A stretch of DNA of 64,000 nucleotides from Actinokineospora enzanensis DSM 44649 (GCF_000374445.1 NZ_KB894412.1:62001-126000), one strand, 5' to 3'. Shown: positions 16,089-25,777, counted from the first letter of the stretch. The notes: generated by a model from the letters alone, not told the origin. Translations and numbers: made by a program.

Positions 16089-17225
16089 GTGCGAAGACCG
16101 CTGCTGCCCGTCATCGCGGCATTCGGGCTGTTCGTCGCGTTCGGCTTGGTCGCGGGCGGCTGGGGTGCGGCGCTGCCGTTCCTGCGCGCGCGGTTCGACC
16201 TCGGCGAGACCGGCGGCGGGTCGGTGATCAGCGCGTACAACCTGGGGGCGCTGGTGGCGATCCTGGGGTGCGGGCTGGCGGAGAGGGTACTGCCGCCGCG
16301 TCTGACGGTGGCCGCGTTGGTCAGTGTGTACGCCGGTGGTCTCGTGTGCGCGGGGTTGGCGCCGAGTTGGCCGGTGGTGTTGATCGGCGCGGTTGTCGCG
16401 GGTGCCGGGTACGGCGGTCTCGGTCTGCACTTGAACACGTCGTTCGCGCGCGGGCCTCGGGGCGTGTTGATGGTGAACCTGCTCAACGCGGCGTACGGGG
16501 TGGGCGCGATCCTCGGGCCGATGCTGGTAGCCGTCACTGCGCCGGTGGACGTGCGGTGGACCCTGTTGTCGATCGCCGCCCTGATCGCGTTGTGCCTACC
16601 GGTCATGGGCAGTGCCACCAGTCTCCCCGAGCACGACGGCGGCGGCACGGTGTCGGCGCTCCAGCTGGCGCTGCCGTTCGCGGTGGTCACGTTCCTCTAC
16701 GCGGGACTGGAGACCTCGGCGGGCGCGTGGATCAGCACGCACCTGACCTGGATCGGAACGGACCCGGACGCCGCCGCGCGCTGGGCGTCGTTGTTCTGGG
16801 CGGGGCTGGCGGTCGGCCGGATCGTGCTGCCGCTGGTGGTGACCCATCCGACCCGGCTCATCCTCACCGGTTTCGCGACGGCGGTGCTCGGTCTCCTGCT
16901 CGCCACGCAGCCCTCGCTCGCGGTCGCCGGTTACATCGTGACCGGGCTGGGGCTGGCGCCGATCATCCCGACGATCCTGGCGTGGGTGGCGGGTTCGACC
17001 ACCCGTGGCGGGTTCGCGAACTCGATCGTGCTGATGAGCTGCATGGCGGGCAACGTGGTGTACCCGGGCATCATGGGGGCGGCGGTGGACCCGGACTCCC
17101 CAGTCCGGATTCCCTTGCTGTTGGCCGGTTTCGCGGCGTTGGGGCTGATCGCGGCAGTGTGGGTTGCCCGGGTCAGGCCCGCACGATCCGAATCTCCAGC
17201 GCATCCCCGAACCCGGACAGCGTGA
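16089..17225 (+). CDS. MFS transporter (FucP/YbjJ-like)
   Basis: A 378-residue membrane protein with about twelve hydrophobic segments, beginning LLPVIAAFGLFVAFGLVAGG. Loop motifs such as ISAYNLGALVAILGCGLAE resemble the MFS branch of YbjJ- and FucP-like proteins that carry sugars or export small metabolites. The start GTG 16089 follows AGGAGG with a five-base gap. It is divergent from a ROK regulator, which usually controls a neighbouring sugar gene; a sugar or sugar-phosphate-derived substrate is the best inference. Its 3' end overlaps the convergent signalling gene by 53 bases. Confidence 0.85.
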   Translation: MRRPLLPVIAAFGLFVAFGLVAGGWGAALPFLRARFDLGETGGGSVISAYNLGALVAILGCGLAERVLPPRLTVAALVSVYAGGLVCAGLAPSWPVVLIGAVVAGAGYGGLGLHLNTSFARGPRGVLMVNLLNAAYGVGAILGPMLVAVTAPVDVRWTLLSIAALIALCLPVMGSATSLPEHDGGGTVSALQLALPFAVVTFLYAGLETSAGAWISTHLTWIGTDPDAAARWASLFWAGLAVGRIVLPLVVTHPTRLILTGFATAVLGLLLATQPSLAVAGYIVTGLGLAPIIPTILAWVAGSTTRGGFANSIVLMSCMAGNVVYPGIMGAAVDPDSPVRIPLLLAGFAALGLIAAVWVARVRPARSESPAHPRTRTA

Positions 17226-19830
17226 GGATCCGCGCGGGCGCGCTGCCCTCGGCGGCGGTGACCGTCAGCGGCAGGTCCGGGCGGGCGGCGGCCACGTCGA
17301 GCAGCATGGCCACCCCGGAGCTGCTCAGGTAGTCCGCGGCGGTCAGGTCGATCGCGATCCGTTCCCGCGCCACCTGCGCCAGCAGCGTCTCCCGCAGGGT
17401 CGCCGCGCCCGCCATGTCGATGGTGCCGGTGAGCCGGATGATCCGGACGGGGCCGCGCAGCGCCCGTGCGATCGGGGCGGGTGGCAGCGGCACCGGCGCG
17501 GGGATGCGGAAGTCGACCGTGGTACCCGTGGCGGACCGGTGGTAGGCGACCGCCTCGGCCAGCGCGCGGATCATGTTCACGCCCCGGCCGCGGTGGCTGT
17601 TGTCCGCCGGTTCCGGGCGCCACCGCCCACGGTCGCGGACCTGCACCTCCAGTCCGCCGTTGCCGGTGTGCGCGACCAGGACGTCGAAGTCGCCGCCGCC
17701 GTGCGGGTAGGCATGCTCGACGGCGTTGGCCGCGGCCTCGCCGAGCGCGAGGTGCAGGTCGTTGCGCAGCTCGCGGGACAGGCCGGCCTCGGTGGCCCAG
17801 GCGTCCACGGACACCCGCAGCAGGCCCAGCTCGGCCGGGGTGGCGGGCAGGCGGCGGTAGGACAGCGGCGGCGGGATGAACCGGGCGACGACCAGGGCCA
17901 CGTCGTCGCCGTAGCCGTCGGCGTCGCGCAGGGCGGTGATGACGCGGCCCGCGAGCGCGTCCGGGGCGAGGTCGCCCGCGCCGCGGGTGGTCTCGGCCAA
18001 GCGGTCGAGCCCCTCGTCGATCACGACGCCGGGGCGTTCCACGAGCCCGTCGGTGTAGAGGACGACGGAGTCGCCGGGGTGCAGGATCGCGGTGCAGTCC
18101 TCGTAGCGGGCGCGGCCGGGCACGCCCAGCACGGCCCCGGCGCCGCCGGTGACGTAACGCGGTCCGTCGGCGGTCAACAACAGCGGCGGCGGGTGGCCTG
18201 CCAGTGACCACGTCAGCGCGCCGGTGGTCCAGTCGAAGGTGAGGCACGCGCAGGTACTGCCCACTGCGCCGTTGGTGCGGAACGTGAACGCGTCCAACCG
18301 TTCCAACGCACCCGCGGGGGTGTGGCCGTCGAGCAGGTAGCCCGCGAGCGCGCTGCGCAACTGCCCCATGACCGCGGCCGCGTTGGGCCCTTTGCCGACG
18401 ACATCGCCCACCGACAGCGCGACGACCGTGTCCGTCAGCGGCAACACCTCATACCAGTCCCCGCCCGCGCGCGTGTGCTTCGAGGCCGGGAGGTAGCGGG
18501 CGGCGGTGGACAGGCGCGGCAGTTGCGGTAGCTCGCGCGGGAGCAGGCTGCGCTGTAGGGCGGTGGCGATCTCGTGCTCACGCCGCAGCAGCAGCTCACG
18601 TTCCTCGTCGGCGCGCACGCGGGCGGTCACGTCCCGCCCGATCGCCTGGACGCCGGTGGGGGTCGCCTGCAGGCTCAGCTCAAGGTCGACCACCCCGCCG
18701 TCGCCGCGCCGGATGTTCCACACCTCGGTGACCACGTCTCCGGCGGCCAGTCGTTTGTTCAGTGCGGCGAACCGCGGCAGTTCCTCCGGTGCGACGAACT
18801 CGTCCGCGGTGCGCCCGAGCAACTCCTCCCGGGTATATCCGAACAGTGCGCAGGCCGCCGGATTCACCTCGACATAGCGCAGCCGGTCGTCGGTTATCCA
18901 GATTCCGTCGGTCGCGCGTTGCACCAATGTCCGATATCGTTGTTCGCTTTCCCGCAATGCCCGCGCGGCGTGCGCGCGTTGCAGCGATTCCCAACAACGG
19001 TTGCCCACCACGCCGACGATCTCGACCTCCGCCGGTGTCCAGTGCCGCACGGTCGCCTGGTGCACCGCCATGGCCGCGACGAACCGGCCGGACTTCGACA
19101 ACGGGACGCAGATCACCGCGCGGATGCCGGTGACCCGGTAGGCGGCCAGGTCGTCCAGCCGTGGGTCGTCGAACGCGTCCACCACCACCCACGGCTCGCC
19201 CGCGCGCATCGCGGCGCGCGCGCCCGCGCCGAACGCGGACATGGCGAACCGGCCCGGCAGCGGCGGCAGGCCGGTGGCGTGGTCGCCGCTCATCACGAAA
19301 TGGTCCTCGTCCGGCTCGGCGCGGGCGTAGGCGCAGCGGTCGGCGTCGAGGTGCTCGCCGAGCCTGCGCGCGGCCAGCGCCATGATCTCCTCGGCGTCGG
19401 CCAGCGGTTGCAGCTCGCGTTCGAGCGCGCCCAGGAACCGTTCGCGCTCCTCGGCGGCGCGGCGGGCGGTGACGTCGACCAGCACGCCGCGCAGCGAGCG
19501 GGGGCTGCCGTCGTCGGCGCGGACCACGTGCACCGCGTCGTGCAGCCACAGCACCCGGCCGTCCGCGGCGACCACGCGGATGTCCAGCTCGTGATCGTCG
19601 TCGCCGGACCGCGCGCGCAGGCTCGCGGCGAGGTCGTCGGGATGCACCACGGACGCCCAGAAGCCCGGTTCCAGCCAGCGCGCGGCCGGGTAGCCCAGCA
19701 GCGCCTCGGCCTGGTCGGACACGCCGGTGACCCGCCCGGTCCCGGCGTCGGCCGCCCACAGCACCAACGGGAGCCCGGCCAGCAGCCGCGCGGCCCGCTC
19801 GTGCTCGCGCGCGTCCGGGGAGGTGCCCAT
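17173..19830 (-). CDS. PAS-GAF-PAS-PP2C(SpoIIE)-HATPase-STAS regulator
   Basis: An 885-residue soluble protein that packs a whole partner-switching module. PAS 1 spans about 15-125, GAF about 140-285 (ICVPLSKSGRF), PAS 2 about 297-405, then the PP2C phosphatase about 430-652 with GGDWYE (456-461), SVGDVVGKG (473-481), LYTDGLVE (591-598) and the metal Asp pair 642-643. An anti-sigma-type HATPase (RsbW-like) follows at about 660-777 (NDLHLALGEAAANAVEHA, then HRGRGVNMI). A STAS domain at about 793-885 has YLSSSGV with the likely phosphorylated Ser838/839. Signals on PAS/GAF should set the phosphorylation state of STAS and free or hold a sigma factor. ATG 19830 follows GGGAAGG. Fusing kinase, phosphatase and STAS in one chain is known in actinomycetes but uncommon. 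Confidence 0.88.
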   Translation of the reverse strand: MGTSPDAREHERAARLLAGLPLVLWAADAGTGRVTGVSDQAEALLGYPAARWLEPGFWASVVHPDDLAASLRARSGDDDHELDIRVVAADGRVLWLHDAVHVVRADDGSPRSLRGVLVDVTARRAAEERERFLGALERELQPLADAEEIMALAARRLGEHLDADRCAYARAEPDEDHFVMSGDHATGLPPLPGRFAMSAFGAGARAAMRAGEPWVVVDAFDDPRLDDLAAYRVTGIRAVICVPLSKSGRFVAAMAVHQATVRHWTPAEVEIVGVVGNRCWESLQRAHAARALRESEQRYRTLVQRATDGIWITDDRLRYVEVNPAACALFGYTREELLGRTADEFVAPEELPRFAALNKRLAAGDVVTEVWNIRRGDGGVVDLELSLQATPTGVQAIGRDVTARVRADEERELLLRREHEIATALQRSLLPRELPQLPRLSTAARYLPASKHTRAGGDWYEVLPLTDTVVALSVGDVVGKGPNAAAVMGQLRSALAGYLLDGHTPAGALERLDAFTFRTNGAVGSTCACLTFDWTTGALTWSLAGHPPPLLLTADGPRYVTGGAGAVLGVPGRARYEDCTAILHPGDSVVLYTDGLVERPGVVIDEGLDRLAETTRGAGDLAPDALAGRVITALRDADGYGDDVALVVARFIPPPLSYRRLPATPAELGLLRVSVDAWATEAGLSRELRNDLHLALGEAAANAVEHAYPHGGGDFDVLVAHTGNGGLEVQVRDRGRWRPEPADNSHRGRGVNMIRALAEAVAYHRSATGTTVDFRIPAPVPLPPAPIARALRGPVRIIRLTGTIDMAGAATLRETLLAQVARERIAIDLTAADYLSSSGVAMLLDVAAARPDLPLTVTAAEGSAPARILTLSGFGDALEIRIVRA

Positions 19831-20244
19831 GGCGCGAGCCTTCCCGCTCGGGGGCCCGCGCACAACCGGTGACCGGCCGTGCGGCCATCCGGTGGAGCCA
19901 TTCATGATGCCCATAACAGGGCGTTGCCTGGCACCCCCCGGAGTCGGGCGGTTCGGAGCAATCGGACAGTCCACTTGCCCTTTTCCGCGACCGGTGCCCG
20001 AATTGGTGGATTAACACTTGCGCGGTGTGAATATCTCGATGTTCCCCGGCACCTGGCCCGGAGTTAACGTCTGAACGTCCGATCCGATGGCAACGCGAAG
20101 ACGGGAGAGCCGCGAGGGAGCAAGAGGCTCGGCCGTGTACGCCATTCGGATTCGATTCACCTTCTGCGTTTCCCACCCTGCATTTTCCGCTCGTTTCGCC
20201 GCGCCCGGTCGGGCGCGGCGCGCGCGGGAAAGGAGCCAGCAATC
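19831..20244. other. 414-base divergent intergenic region
   Basis: No coding frame is supported. It should contain the promoters of the signalling protein (minus) and the M4 protease (plus). The only visible structure is an imperfect inverted repeat TTAACAC-N7-GTGTGAA at 20011-20031 with one mismatch, and an AAAGGAG ribosome site before 20245. Confidence 0.6.
20011..20031. promoter_or_regulatory. Inverted repeat TTAACAC-N7-GTGTGAA upstream of the M4 protease
   Basis: Six of seven arm positions pair. It is AT-rich against a GC-rich background, as operators and promoters often are. The binder is unknown. Confidence 0.3.
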
Positions 20245-22332
20245 ATGAAGTCCACTCATCGCCTGCTCGCCGTGAGCGGCGCGGTGGTGTCCAGCCTGGT
20301 GGTGATCGGCACCGCGATCGCCGCCCCCGGCGCGCACCAGTCGCCCGCCGTCGCCACCCAGGCCCAGGCGCAGACCACCGCCCTGCAGGCGGCCTCCGCC
20401 CTGGTCGCCACCCGGCCCGCGGCCCTGCACGCCTCGGCCGACGACGCGTTCGTGCAGCGCGGCGTCTACGGGTCGGCGGGCACGCAGTACGTGTCCTACG
20501 ACCGCACCTACAAGGGCCTGCCGGTGGTCGGCGGCGACTTCGTCGTCGTCACCGACAACGCGGGCGCGGTGAAGTACACCTCGGTCGCCCAGGAGCAGAC
20601 CATCCAGGGCGTGGCCACCACCGCGAAGCTCACCCAGGCGCAGGCGGAGGCGACCGCGCGCAAGCAGCTCAAGGCGGTCAACGCCGTCGAGGGCAGCAGG
20701 CTCGTCGTGGTGTCGCTCGGCACGCCGCGGCTGGCGTGGGAGACGACCGTCAACGGCACCTCCACCGCGGGCGAGTACAGCAGGCTGTCGGTCTACACCG
20801 ACGCGCTGGACGGCAAGGTGCTGCACAGCCAGGAGCACGTCACCAAGGGCAGCGGCAACTCCGCCTACAGCGGCACGGTGTCCATCGACACCACGCACTC
20901 GGGCAGCACCTACACGATGCGCGACCCGAACATCACCAACCTGTACTGCGCGGACGTCAACAGCCCGAGCTCGCCGCTGAGCAAGAGCACCGACTCGTGG
21001 GGCAACGGCCAGGCCAGCTCCAAGGAGACCGGCTGCGTTGACTCGATGTTCACCGCGCAGACCGAGAAGAAGATGCTCAGCCAGTGGCTGGGCCGCAACG
21101 GCATGGACGGCAACGGCGGCGCGTGGCCGATCCGGGTCGGCCTGAGCCAGGTCAACGCCTACTACGACGGCTCGCAGGTGCAGGTCGGCCACAACAACGC
21201 GGGCGGCTGGATCGGCTCGCTGGACGTGCTGGGCCACGAGATGGGCCACGGCATCGACGACCACACCCCGGGCGCGATCTCGCAGGGCAACACCCAGGAG
21301 TTCGTCGCGGACACCTTCGGCGCGGCCACCGAGGCCTTCGCCAACGAGTCGGCCCCCTACGACACCCCCGACTACACCGTGGGCGAGGAGGTCAACCTGG
21401 TCGGCAGCGGCCCGATCCGCAACATGTACAACCCGTCGCTGGTCAACGGCGACCCGAACTGCTACTCCAGCAGCGTCCCGAGCGCCGAGGTGCACGCGGC
21501 GGCCGGTCCCGGCAACCACTGGTTCTACCTGGTCGCCGAGGGCAGCAACCCGGGCGGCGGCAAGCCGAGCAGCCCGACCTGCAACAACTCCTCGGTGTCC
21601 GGGCTGGGCATCCAGACCGCCATCAAGATCATGTACAACGCGATGCTGATGAAGACCTCGGCCAGCTCGTACCTGAAGTACCGGGTCTGGACGCTGCAGG
21701 CGGCCAAGAACCTGTACCCCAACGACTGCACCGCGTTCAACACGGTGAAGGCCGCGTGGACCGCGGTCAGCGTCCCGGCGCAGTCGGGTGAGCCGACCTG
21801 CACCGGCGGTGGCACCACCACGCCGCCGACCAGCCCGACGACCACCAGCACCACCCCGACCACCACTCCCCCGGGCGGCTGCAGCGGCCAGAAGGTCGCC
21901 AACGGCGGCTTCGAGTCCGGTGCCACCTCGTGGACCCAGACCTCGGGCGTCATCGGCCAGTACGCGGGCCAGGGCGAGCCCGCCCACGCAGGCTCGTACG
22001 ACGCGTGGCTGAACGGCTGGGGCTCGACGCACACCGACAGCGTCGCGCAGTCGGTGACGATCCCGGCGGGCTGCCGGGCCACGCTGAGCTACTACCTGCA
22101 CATCGACACCGCCGAGGTGGGCGGCACGGTCTACGACAAGCTGTCGGTGACCGGCGGCGGCCAGTCCCTGGCCTCGTACTCCAACGTCGACGCGGGCAAC
22201 GGCTACCAGCTGCGCACCGTCGACCTGTCCGGGCTGGCGGGCCAGACCTTCCAGCTGAAGTTCACCGGTGTGGAGGACGCCGGGGCGCAGACGTCCTTCG
22301 TCGTGGACGACGTGGCGGTGACCCTCAGCTGA
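20245..22332 (+). CDS. Secreted M4 (thermolysin-like) zinc metalloprotease with C-terminal jelly-roll domain
   Basis: A 695-residue preproprotein. A Sec signal (to about residue 27, ...TAIAAPGA) is followed by a FTP/PepSY-type propeptide (TYKGLPVVGGDFVVVTD). The catalytic part has HEMGH at 331-335 (zinc ligands His331 and His335, Glu332 base) and the third ligand Glu352 in NTQEFVADTFG. The stretch between them is three residues shorter than in thermolysin. A Thr/Pro linker (TTTPPTSPTTT) leads to a C-terminal beta-sandwich (about 545-695, NGGFESG ... VVDDVAVTLS) of the carbohydrate-binding or P-domain-like kind. It would digest extracellular protein and perhaps stick to a polymer. A strong hairpin follows. 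Confidence 0.92.
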   Translation: MKSTHRLLAVSGAVVSSLVVIGTAIAAPGAHQSPAVATQAQAQTTALQAASALVATRPAALHASADDAFVQRGVYGSAGTQYVSYDRTYKGLPVVGGDFVVVTDNAGAVKYTSVAQEQTIQGVATTAKLTQAQAEATARKQLKAVNAVEGSRLVVVSLGTPRLAWETTVNGTSTAGEYSRLSVYTDALDGKVLHSQEHVTKGSGNSAYSGTVSIDTTHSGSTYTMRDPNITNLYCADVNSPSSPLSKSTDSWGNGQASSKETGCVDSMFTAQTEKKMLSQWLGRNGMDGNGGAWPIRVGLSQVNAYYDGSQVQVGHNNAGGWIGSLDVLGHEMGHGIDDHTPGAISQGNTQEFVADTFGAATEAFANESAPYDTPDYTVGEEVNLVGSGPIRNMYNPSLVNGDPNCYSSSVPSAEVHAAAGPGNHWFYLVAEGSNPGGGKPSSPTCNNSSVSGLGIQTAIKIMYNAMLMKTSASSYLKYRVWTLQAAKNLYPNDCTAFNTVKAAWTAVSVPAQSGEPTCTGGGTTTPPTSPTTTSTTPTTTPPGGCSGQKVANGGFESGATSWTQTSGVIGQYAGQGEPAHAGSYDAWLNGWGSTHTDSVAQSVTIPAGCRATLSYYLHIDTAEVGGTVYDKLSVTGGGQSLASYSNVDAGNGYQLRTVDLSGLAGQTFQLKFTGVEDAGAQTSFVVDDVAVTLS

Positions 22333-22361
22333 GCTGAGTCCCGCGCCACACAGGACGGGAG

Positions 22362-22392
22362 CGGGCGGGCATCCGACAGGGATGCCCGCCCG
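22362..22392 (+). terminator. Hairpin terminator after the M4 protease
   Basis: A perfect 13-base-pair GC stem (22362-22374 with 22380-22392) and a five-base GACAG loop, 30 bases after the stop. There is no U-tract. Confidence 0.8.
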
Positions 22393-22453
22393 TTCCGCGT
22401 CCATGGGACCAGGATCCGACAAGGGACTCCCGGATTCGCTCGCCGGGACAAGG

Positions 22454-22494
22454 GAACGGGCCGGTGGCGCCCCCGCGACGCCACCGGCCCGTTC
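22454..22494 (-). terminator. Hairpin terminator after livF
   Basis: A perfect 16-base-pair stem (22454-22469 with 22479-22494) with a nine-base loop, 14 bases past the livF stop on the minus strand. With the previous hairpin it separates two convergent units. Confidence 0.8.
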
Positions 22495-22507
22495 GGTCGG
22501 TCCCTCG

Positions 22508-23200
22508 TTACTCGCCCAGGTACGCGGAGTGCAGCGTCTCCGGCGAGTCCAGCAGCTCCTTGGCGTCGCCCTGGAAGGTGACCCGGCCGGAGGAGACGAC
22601 CAGTGCGTTCTGCGCGACCCCGAGTGCCAGGTGGGTGAACTGCTCCACCAGCAGGATCGCCGCGCCCTCCTCGGCGAAGCGGGTCACCATCGGCAGCAGG
22701 CGGGTGAACACGACCGGCGCGAGTCCCAGCGACATCTCGTCGATGAGCAGGAACTTCGGCCGCGCCGCGAACGCGCGCGCCAGCACCACCATCTGCTGTT
22801 CGCCGCCGCTGAGCAGCGCGGTCGGGGAGTTGCGGCGCTTCTCCAGCTCGGGGAACAGCGCCAGCACCTCCTCCACGCGCGGCCAGGTGCGGGCGGTCAG
22901 CTTCAGGTTCTCCAGCACGGTCAGGCCGGGGAACACCGCGCGTCCCTGTTCGATGTGCGCCAGCCCCTGCTTGGCGCGCGCGACCCGGGACTGCTTGGTG
23001 ATCTCCCGGTCGCCGATGTGCACCGAGCCGGACGCCGTCGGGACGATGCCGGAGATGGCCTCAAGCAGGCTGGTCTTCCCGGCGCCGTTGGGGCCGACCA
23101 GCGCGGTGATCCGGCCCGGTTCGAGGGTGAACGCGACGTCCCGGATGACCGGGCCCGCGCCCCGGGTGACGGCGACGTCCTGGACTCGCAAGGCGCTCAC
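22508..23200 (-). CDS. livF: Branched-chain-amino-acid-type ABC transporter ATP-binding protein (LivF)
   Basis: A 230-residue ATPase with Walker A GPNGAGKT, signature LSGGEQQMVVLARAF and Walker B FLLIDEMSLGL. The DEMSLGLAP form is the mark of LivF-type ATPases of the hydrophobic amino acid (HAAT) importers. It pairs with the LivG half of the fused upstream protein to drive uptake. GTG 23200 overlaps the upstream stop by GTGA, so it is the last gene of the livK-livH-livMG-livF operon. Confidence 0.9.
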   Translation of the reverse strand: MSALRVQDVAVTRGAGPVIRDVAFTLEPGRITALVGPNGAGKTSLLEAISGIVPTASGSVHIGDREITKQSRVARAKQGLAHIEQGRAVFPGLTVLENLKLTARTWPRVEEVLALFPELEKRRNSPTALLSGGEQQMVVLARAFAARPKFLLIDEMSLGLAPVVFTRLLPMVTRFAEEGAAILLVEQFTHLALGVAQNALVVSSGRVTFQGDAKELLDSPETLHSAYLGE

Positions 23201-24930
23201 AGCATCTCCGTTTCGCCCATGTAGGCCTTGAGGACCTCCGGGTTGGCCAGCACCTCGGCCTGCGGGCCGCTGGCCAGCACCTGGCCGAAGTCCAGCACCG
23301 TGATCCGGTCGCAGACCGAGCGGACCAGGTCCAGGTCGTGCTCGATGAGCAGCACCGACACGCCGAAGCGGGCCGGGACCTGGCGCAGCCGCAGGCCGAG
23401 CGCGACGTGCTCCTCGTGCGGGAGACCGGCGGCAGGCTCGTCGAGCAGCAGCACCTTGGGCCGGGCCAGCAGGTGGCCGACGATCTCGACCAAGCGGCGG
23501 GCGCCGACGTCGACCCGGCGCAGCGGGGTGCGGGCGGGCGGGCAGCCGAAGAACGACAGCGCGTCGTCGATCTCGGCCGCGCCGAGCCGTCGCCGGGCGA
23601 CGAAGCGGACGTACGCGCCGACGGACAGACCGGCGGGGACGCGGTCCTGCTGGAAGGTGCGGCGCAGGCCCGCGCGGGCGCGCCTGGTCGGCGACAGGCC
23701 GTTGAGCGTGCCGCCGTCCAGCTCCACCGTGCCGGTGGCCTGCGGGAGGAACCCGGAGATGATGTCGACCAGGGTCGACTTGCCCGCGCCGTTGGGGCCG
23801 ATCACGCCGAGCACGCCGTTCGCGGGCACCTCCAGGTCCACTCCGGACAGTGCCTTCACCTCGCCGAAGCTCACGCTCAGGTCGCGCACCACCAGCACCG
23901 GCTCGCCGAGTGGCGGCAGCTCGATCGACTCGTCCGGCGGCGCGGTCAGTTCGATACCGGCTGTACCTCTGGCGGACTTCGCCCGCCTGCGCCACAGCTC
24001 CCGAACAGCCGTACCGAGGTTGCCACCGGTGGTGAGCGCGTGCGTGCCGAGCAGGCCGAAGATGACGAAGCCCCAGTCCTGCGGCACGCCCCAGCGCTTG
24101 AGCAGCTCCGGCACCGCGACCCAGAGGATGGCGCCGAAGATGGCCATGTCGATCAGGTGCGCGCCGGACATGATCGCCAGCACGTACAGCGCGAGCGACT
24201 GCATGGCCGAGAAGCTCGGCGGGTAGACCTGGCTGACCTGGCCCGCGAGCAGACCGCCCGCGACACCGCCGAGCGCGGCGCTCACCGCGAACGCGGTCAG
24301 CTTGGAGGTGCGCACGCTCGCGCCCGCCGCCGCCGTGCCGCGCTCGGAGAACGCCACCGCCTGCCACCCGCTGCCCCAGCGGCTGCGCCGCACGAAGTAG
24401 ACGGCCAGGCAGCACACGGTCAGCACGATGGAGGCGAGCCAGAAGTACTCGCGGTCGGTGGAGAACATCTCCGGGCGCTCGATGGAGATGCCGTCGACCG
24501 TGCCGGGGAACTGGATCTGGATCAGCGTCAGGTCGGCGGCGGCGGCCAGGCCGAGGGTGACCACGGCCAGGTTGATGCCGCGCAGCCGCAGCGCGGGCAG
24601 CCCGACCAGGATGCCCGCCACGCCCGCGGCCAAACCGCCGCACAGCAGCCACAGCAGCAGGCCACCGGGGGCCTCGATCTTGTTCAGGTACGACACGACC
24701 CAGGCGCCGACCGCGGCGAAGGTCAGCTGGCACAGCGAGATCATGCCCGCGCTGCCGGAGACCACGCCCAGCCCGAGCAGGGCGATCCCGGCCACGATCG
24801 CGGTGATCCCGAGGAACACGAAGTACCCGTCGAGACCGACACTGAGCTGGTAGCCGACCGCGACCGCGGCCACGGCGAGGACCAGCGGGACACCGAAGCG
24901 GGTCAGCGGGCTGTTCTCAGCGCGCGGCAT
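23197..24930 (-). CDS. Fused LivM permease-LivG ATPase of a HAAT-type ABC importer
   Basis: A 577-residue fusion. Residues 1-310 are the LivM permease with about nine membrane helices and the family loop PALRLRGINLAVVTLGLA. Residues about 345-577 are the LivG ATPase: GPNGAGKST, a LivG-type weak signature (VDVGARRLVEIVGHL) and Walker B KVLLLDEPAAGL, with the switch His in IEHDLDLV. A linker with ELTAPPDESIELPP joins them. Usually these are two genes; here one chain gives permease and motor. ATG 24930 lies inside the end of livH (14-base overlap). Confidence 0.9.
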   Translation of the reverse strand: MPRAENSPLTRFGVPLVLAVAAVAVGYQLSVGLDGYFVFLGITAIVAGIALLGLGVVSGSAGMISLCQLTFAAVGAWVVSYLNKIEAPGGLLLWLLCGGLAAGVAGILVGLPALRLRGINLAVVTLGLAAAADLTLIQIQFPGTVDGISIERPEMFSTDREYFWLASIVLTVCCLAVYFVRRSRWGSGWQAVAFSERGTAAAGASVRTSKLTAFAVSAALGGVAGGLLAGQVSQVYPPSFSAMQSLALYVLAIMSGAHLIDMAIFGAILWVAVPELLKRWGVPQDWGFVIFGLLGTHALTTGGNLGTAVRELWRRRAKSARGTAGIELTAPPDESIELPPLGEPVLVVRDLSVSFGEVKALSGVDLEVPANGVLGVIGPNGAGKSTLVDIISGFLPQATGTVELDGGTLNGLSPTRRARAGLRRTFQQDRVPAGLSVGAYVRFVARRRLGAAEIDDALSFFGCPPARTPLRRVDVGARRLVEIVGHLLARPKVLLLDEPAAGLPHEEHVALGLRLRQVPARFGVSVLLIEHDLDLVRSVCDRITVLDFGQVLASGPQAEVLANPEVLKAYMGETEML

Positions 24931-25777
24931 CCCATACCTCCTTGCGCTGCGACCACAGCAGCAGCCCGACGATGACGAGGAACGGCAGGAAGTAGCGGAC
25001 CACGGAGAGGCTGTCGACCTGGGCCACGGCACCCTGCGCCATGCCGAGCACCAGACCGCCGATGACGGCGAGGTCGAGCCTGCGGAAGCCGCCAAGCAGG
25101 GCGGCCGCCGAGGCGGGCACGACCAGCATGGCCAGCGAGGTGGCGTCGTTGGACTGCGACGGCGCCACGATCGAGATCACCAGCGTGCTGAGCAGGCCGG
25201 TCGCCGCCCAGACCGCCACGCTGAGCCGCTTGGCCGGGATGCCCATCAGCTCGGCGGTGGTGGGCCGCTCGGACAGCGCGCGCAGCTCCAGACCGAACGA
25301 GGTCTTGCTGAGCACCGCGCGACAGCCGATCGCGATGACGATGGACAGCACCACCGTCACCACGGTCACCTGGCTGACCGTCACGCCGCTCACCGTGAAC
25401 GCCGGACCGTCCAGCAGCGCGTGGAACGGCTGCGGCTTGTTGCCGAACAGGATGAACGACAGGGAGATCAGCAGCAGGAGCACGGCGACGGTGACGGCCG
25501 AGCGGGTGCCGATGTCGGCCTCCGCCAGCCAGGTGGAGATGATCCACCCGAGCAGCGCGCTCAGCGCGGAGCCGAGCACGATGCCCACCACCGTCGCCGC
25601 CCACGTGGGGAGTCCCATGTGGATCGACAGGTAGACCGCGACGTAGCAGCCGAACATCCCGGTCGCCGACTGTGCGAAGTTGACCACCCGCACCAGCCGC
25701 GACATGAGAGTCAGGCAGACGGCCAGCACCGCGAACAAACCGCCCGCGGCCAGACCTGCCAACGCTCCTTGCAGCAT
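24917..25777 (-). CDS. livH: HAAT-type ABC transporter permease (LivH)
   Basis: A 286-residue permease with about eight hydrophobic helices. It starts LQGALAGLAAGGLFAVLAV and carries the LivH loop LRALSERPTTAELMGIP (normal form RAxxxNxxxAxLMGI). It forms the membrane channel with LivM. It lies 30 bases after the binding-protein gene and overlaps the next. Confidence 0.9.
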   Translation of the reverse strand: MLQGALAGLAAGGLFAVLAVCLTLMSRLVRVVNFAQSATGMFGCYVAVYLSIHMGLPTWAATVVGIVLGSALSALLGWIISTWLAEADIGTRSAVTVAVLLLLISLSFILFGNKPQPFHALLDGPAFTVSGVTVSQVTVVTVVLSIVIAIGCRAVLSKTSFGLELRALSERPTTAELMGIPAKRLSVAVWAATGLLSTLVISIVAPSQSNDATSLAMLVVPASAAALLGGFRRLDLAVIGGLVLGMAQGAVAQVDSLSVVRYFLPFLVIVGLLLWSQRKEVWDAAR

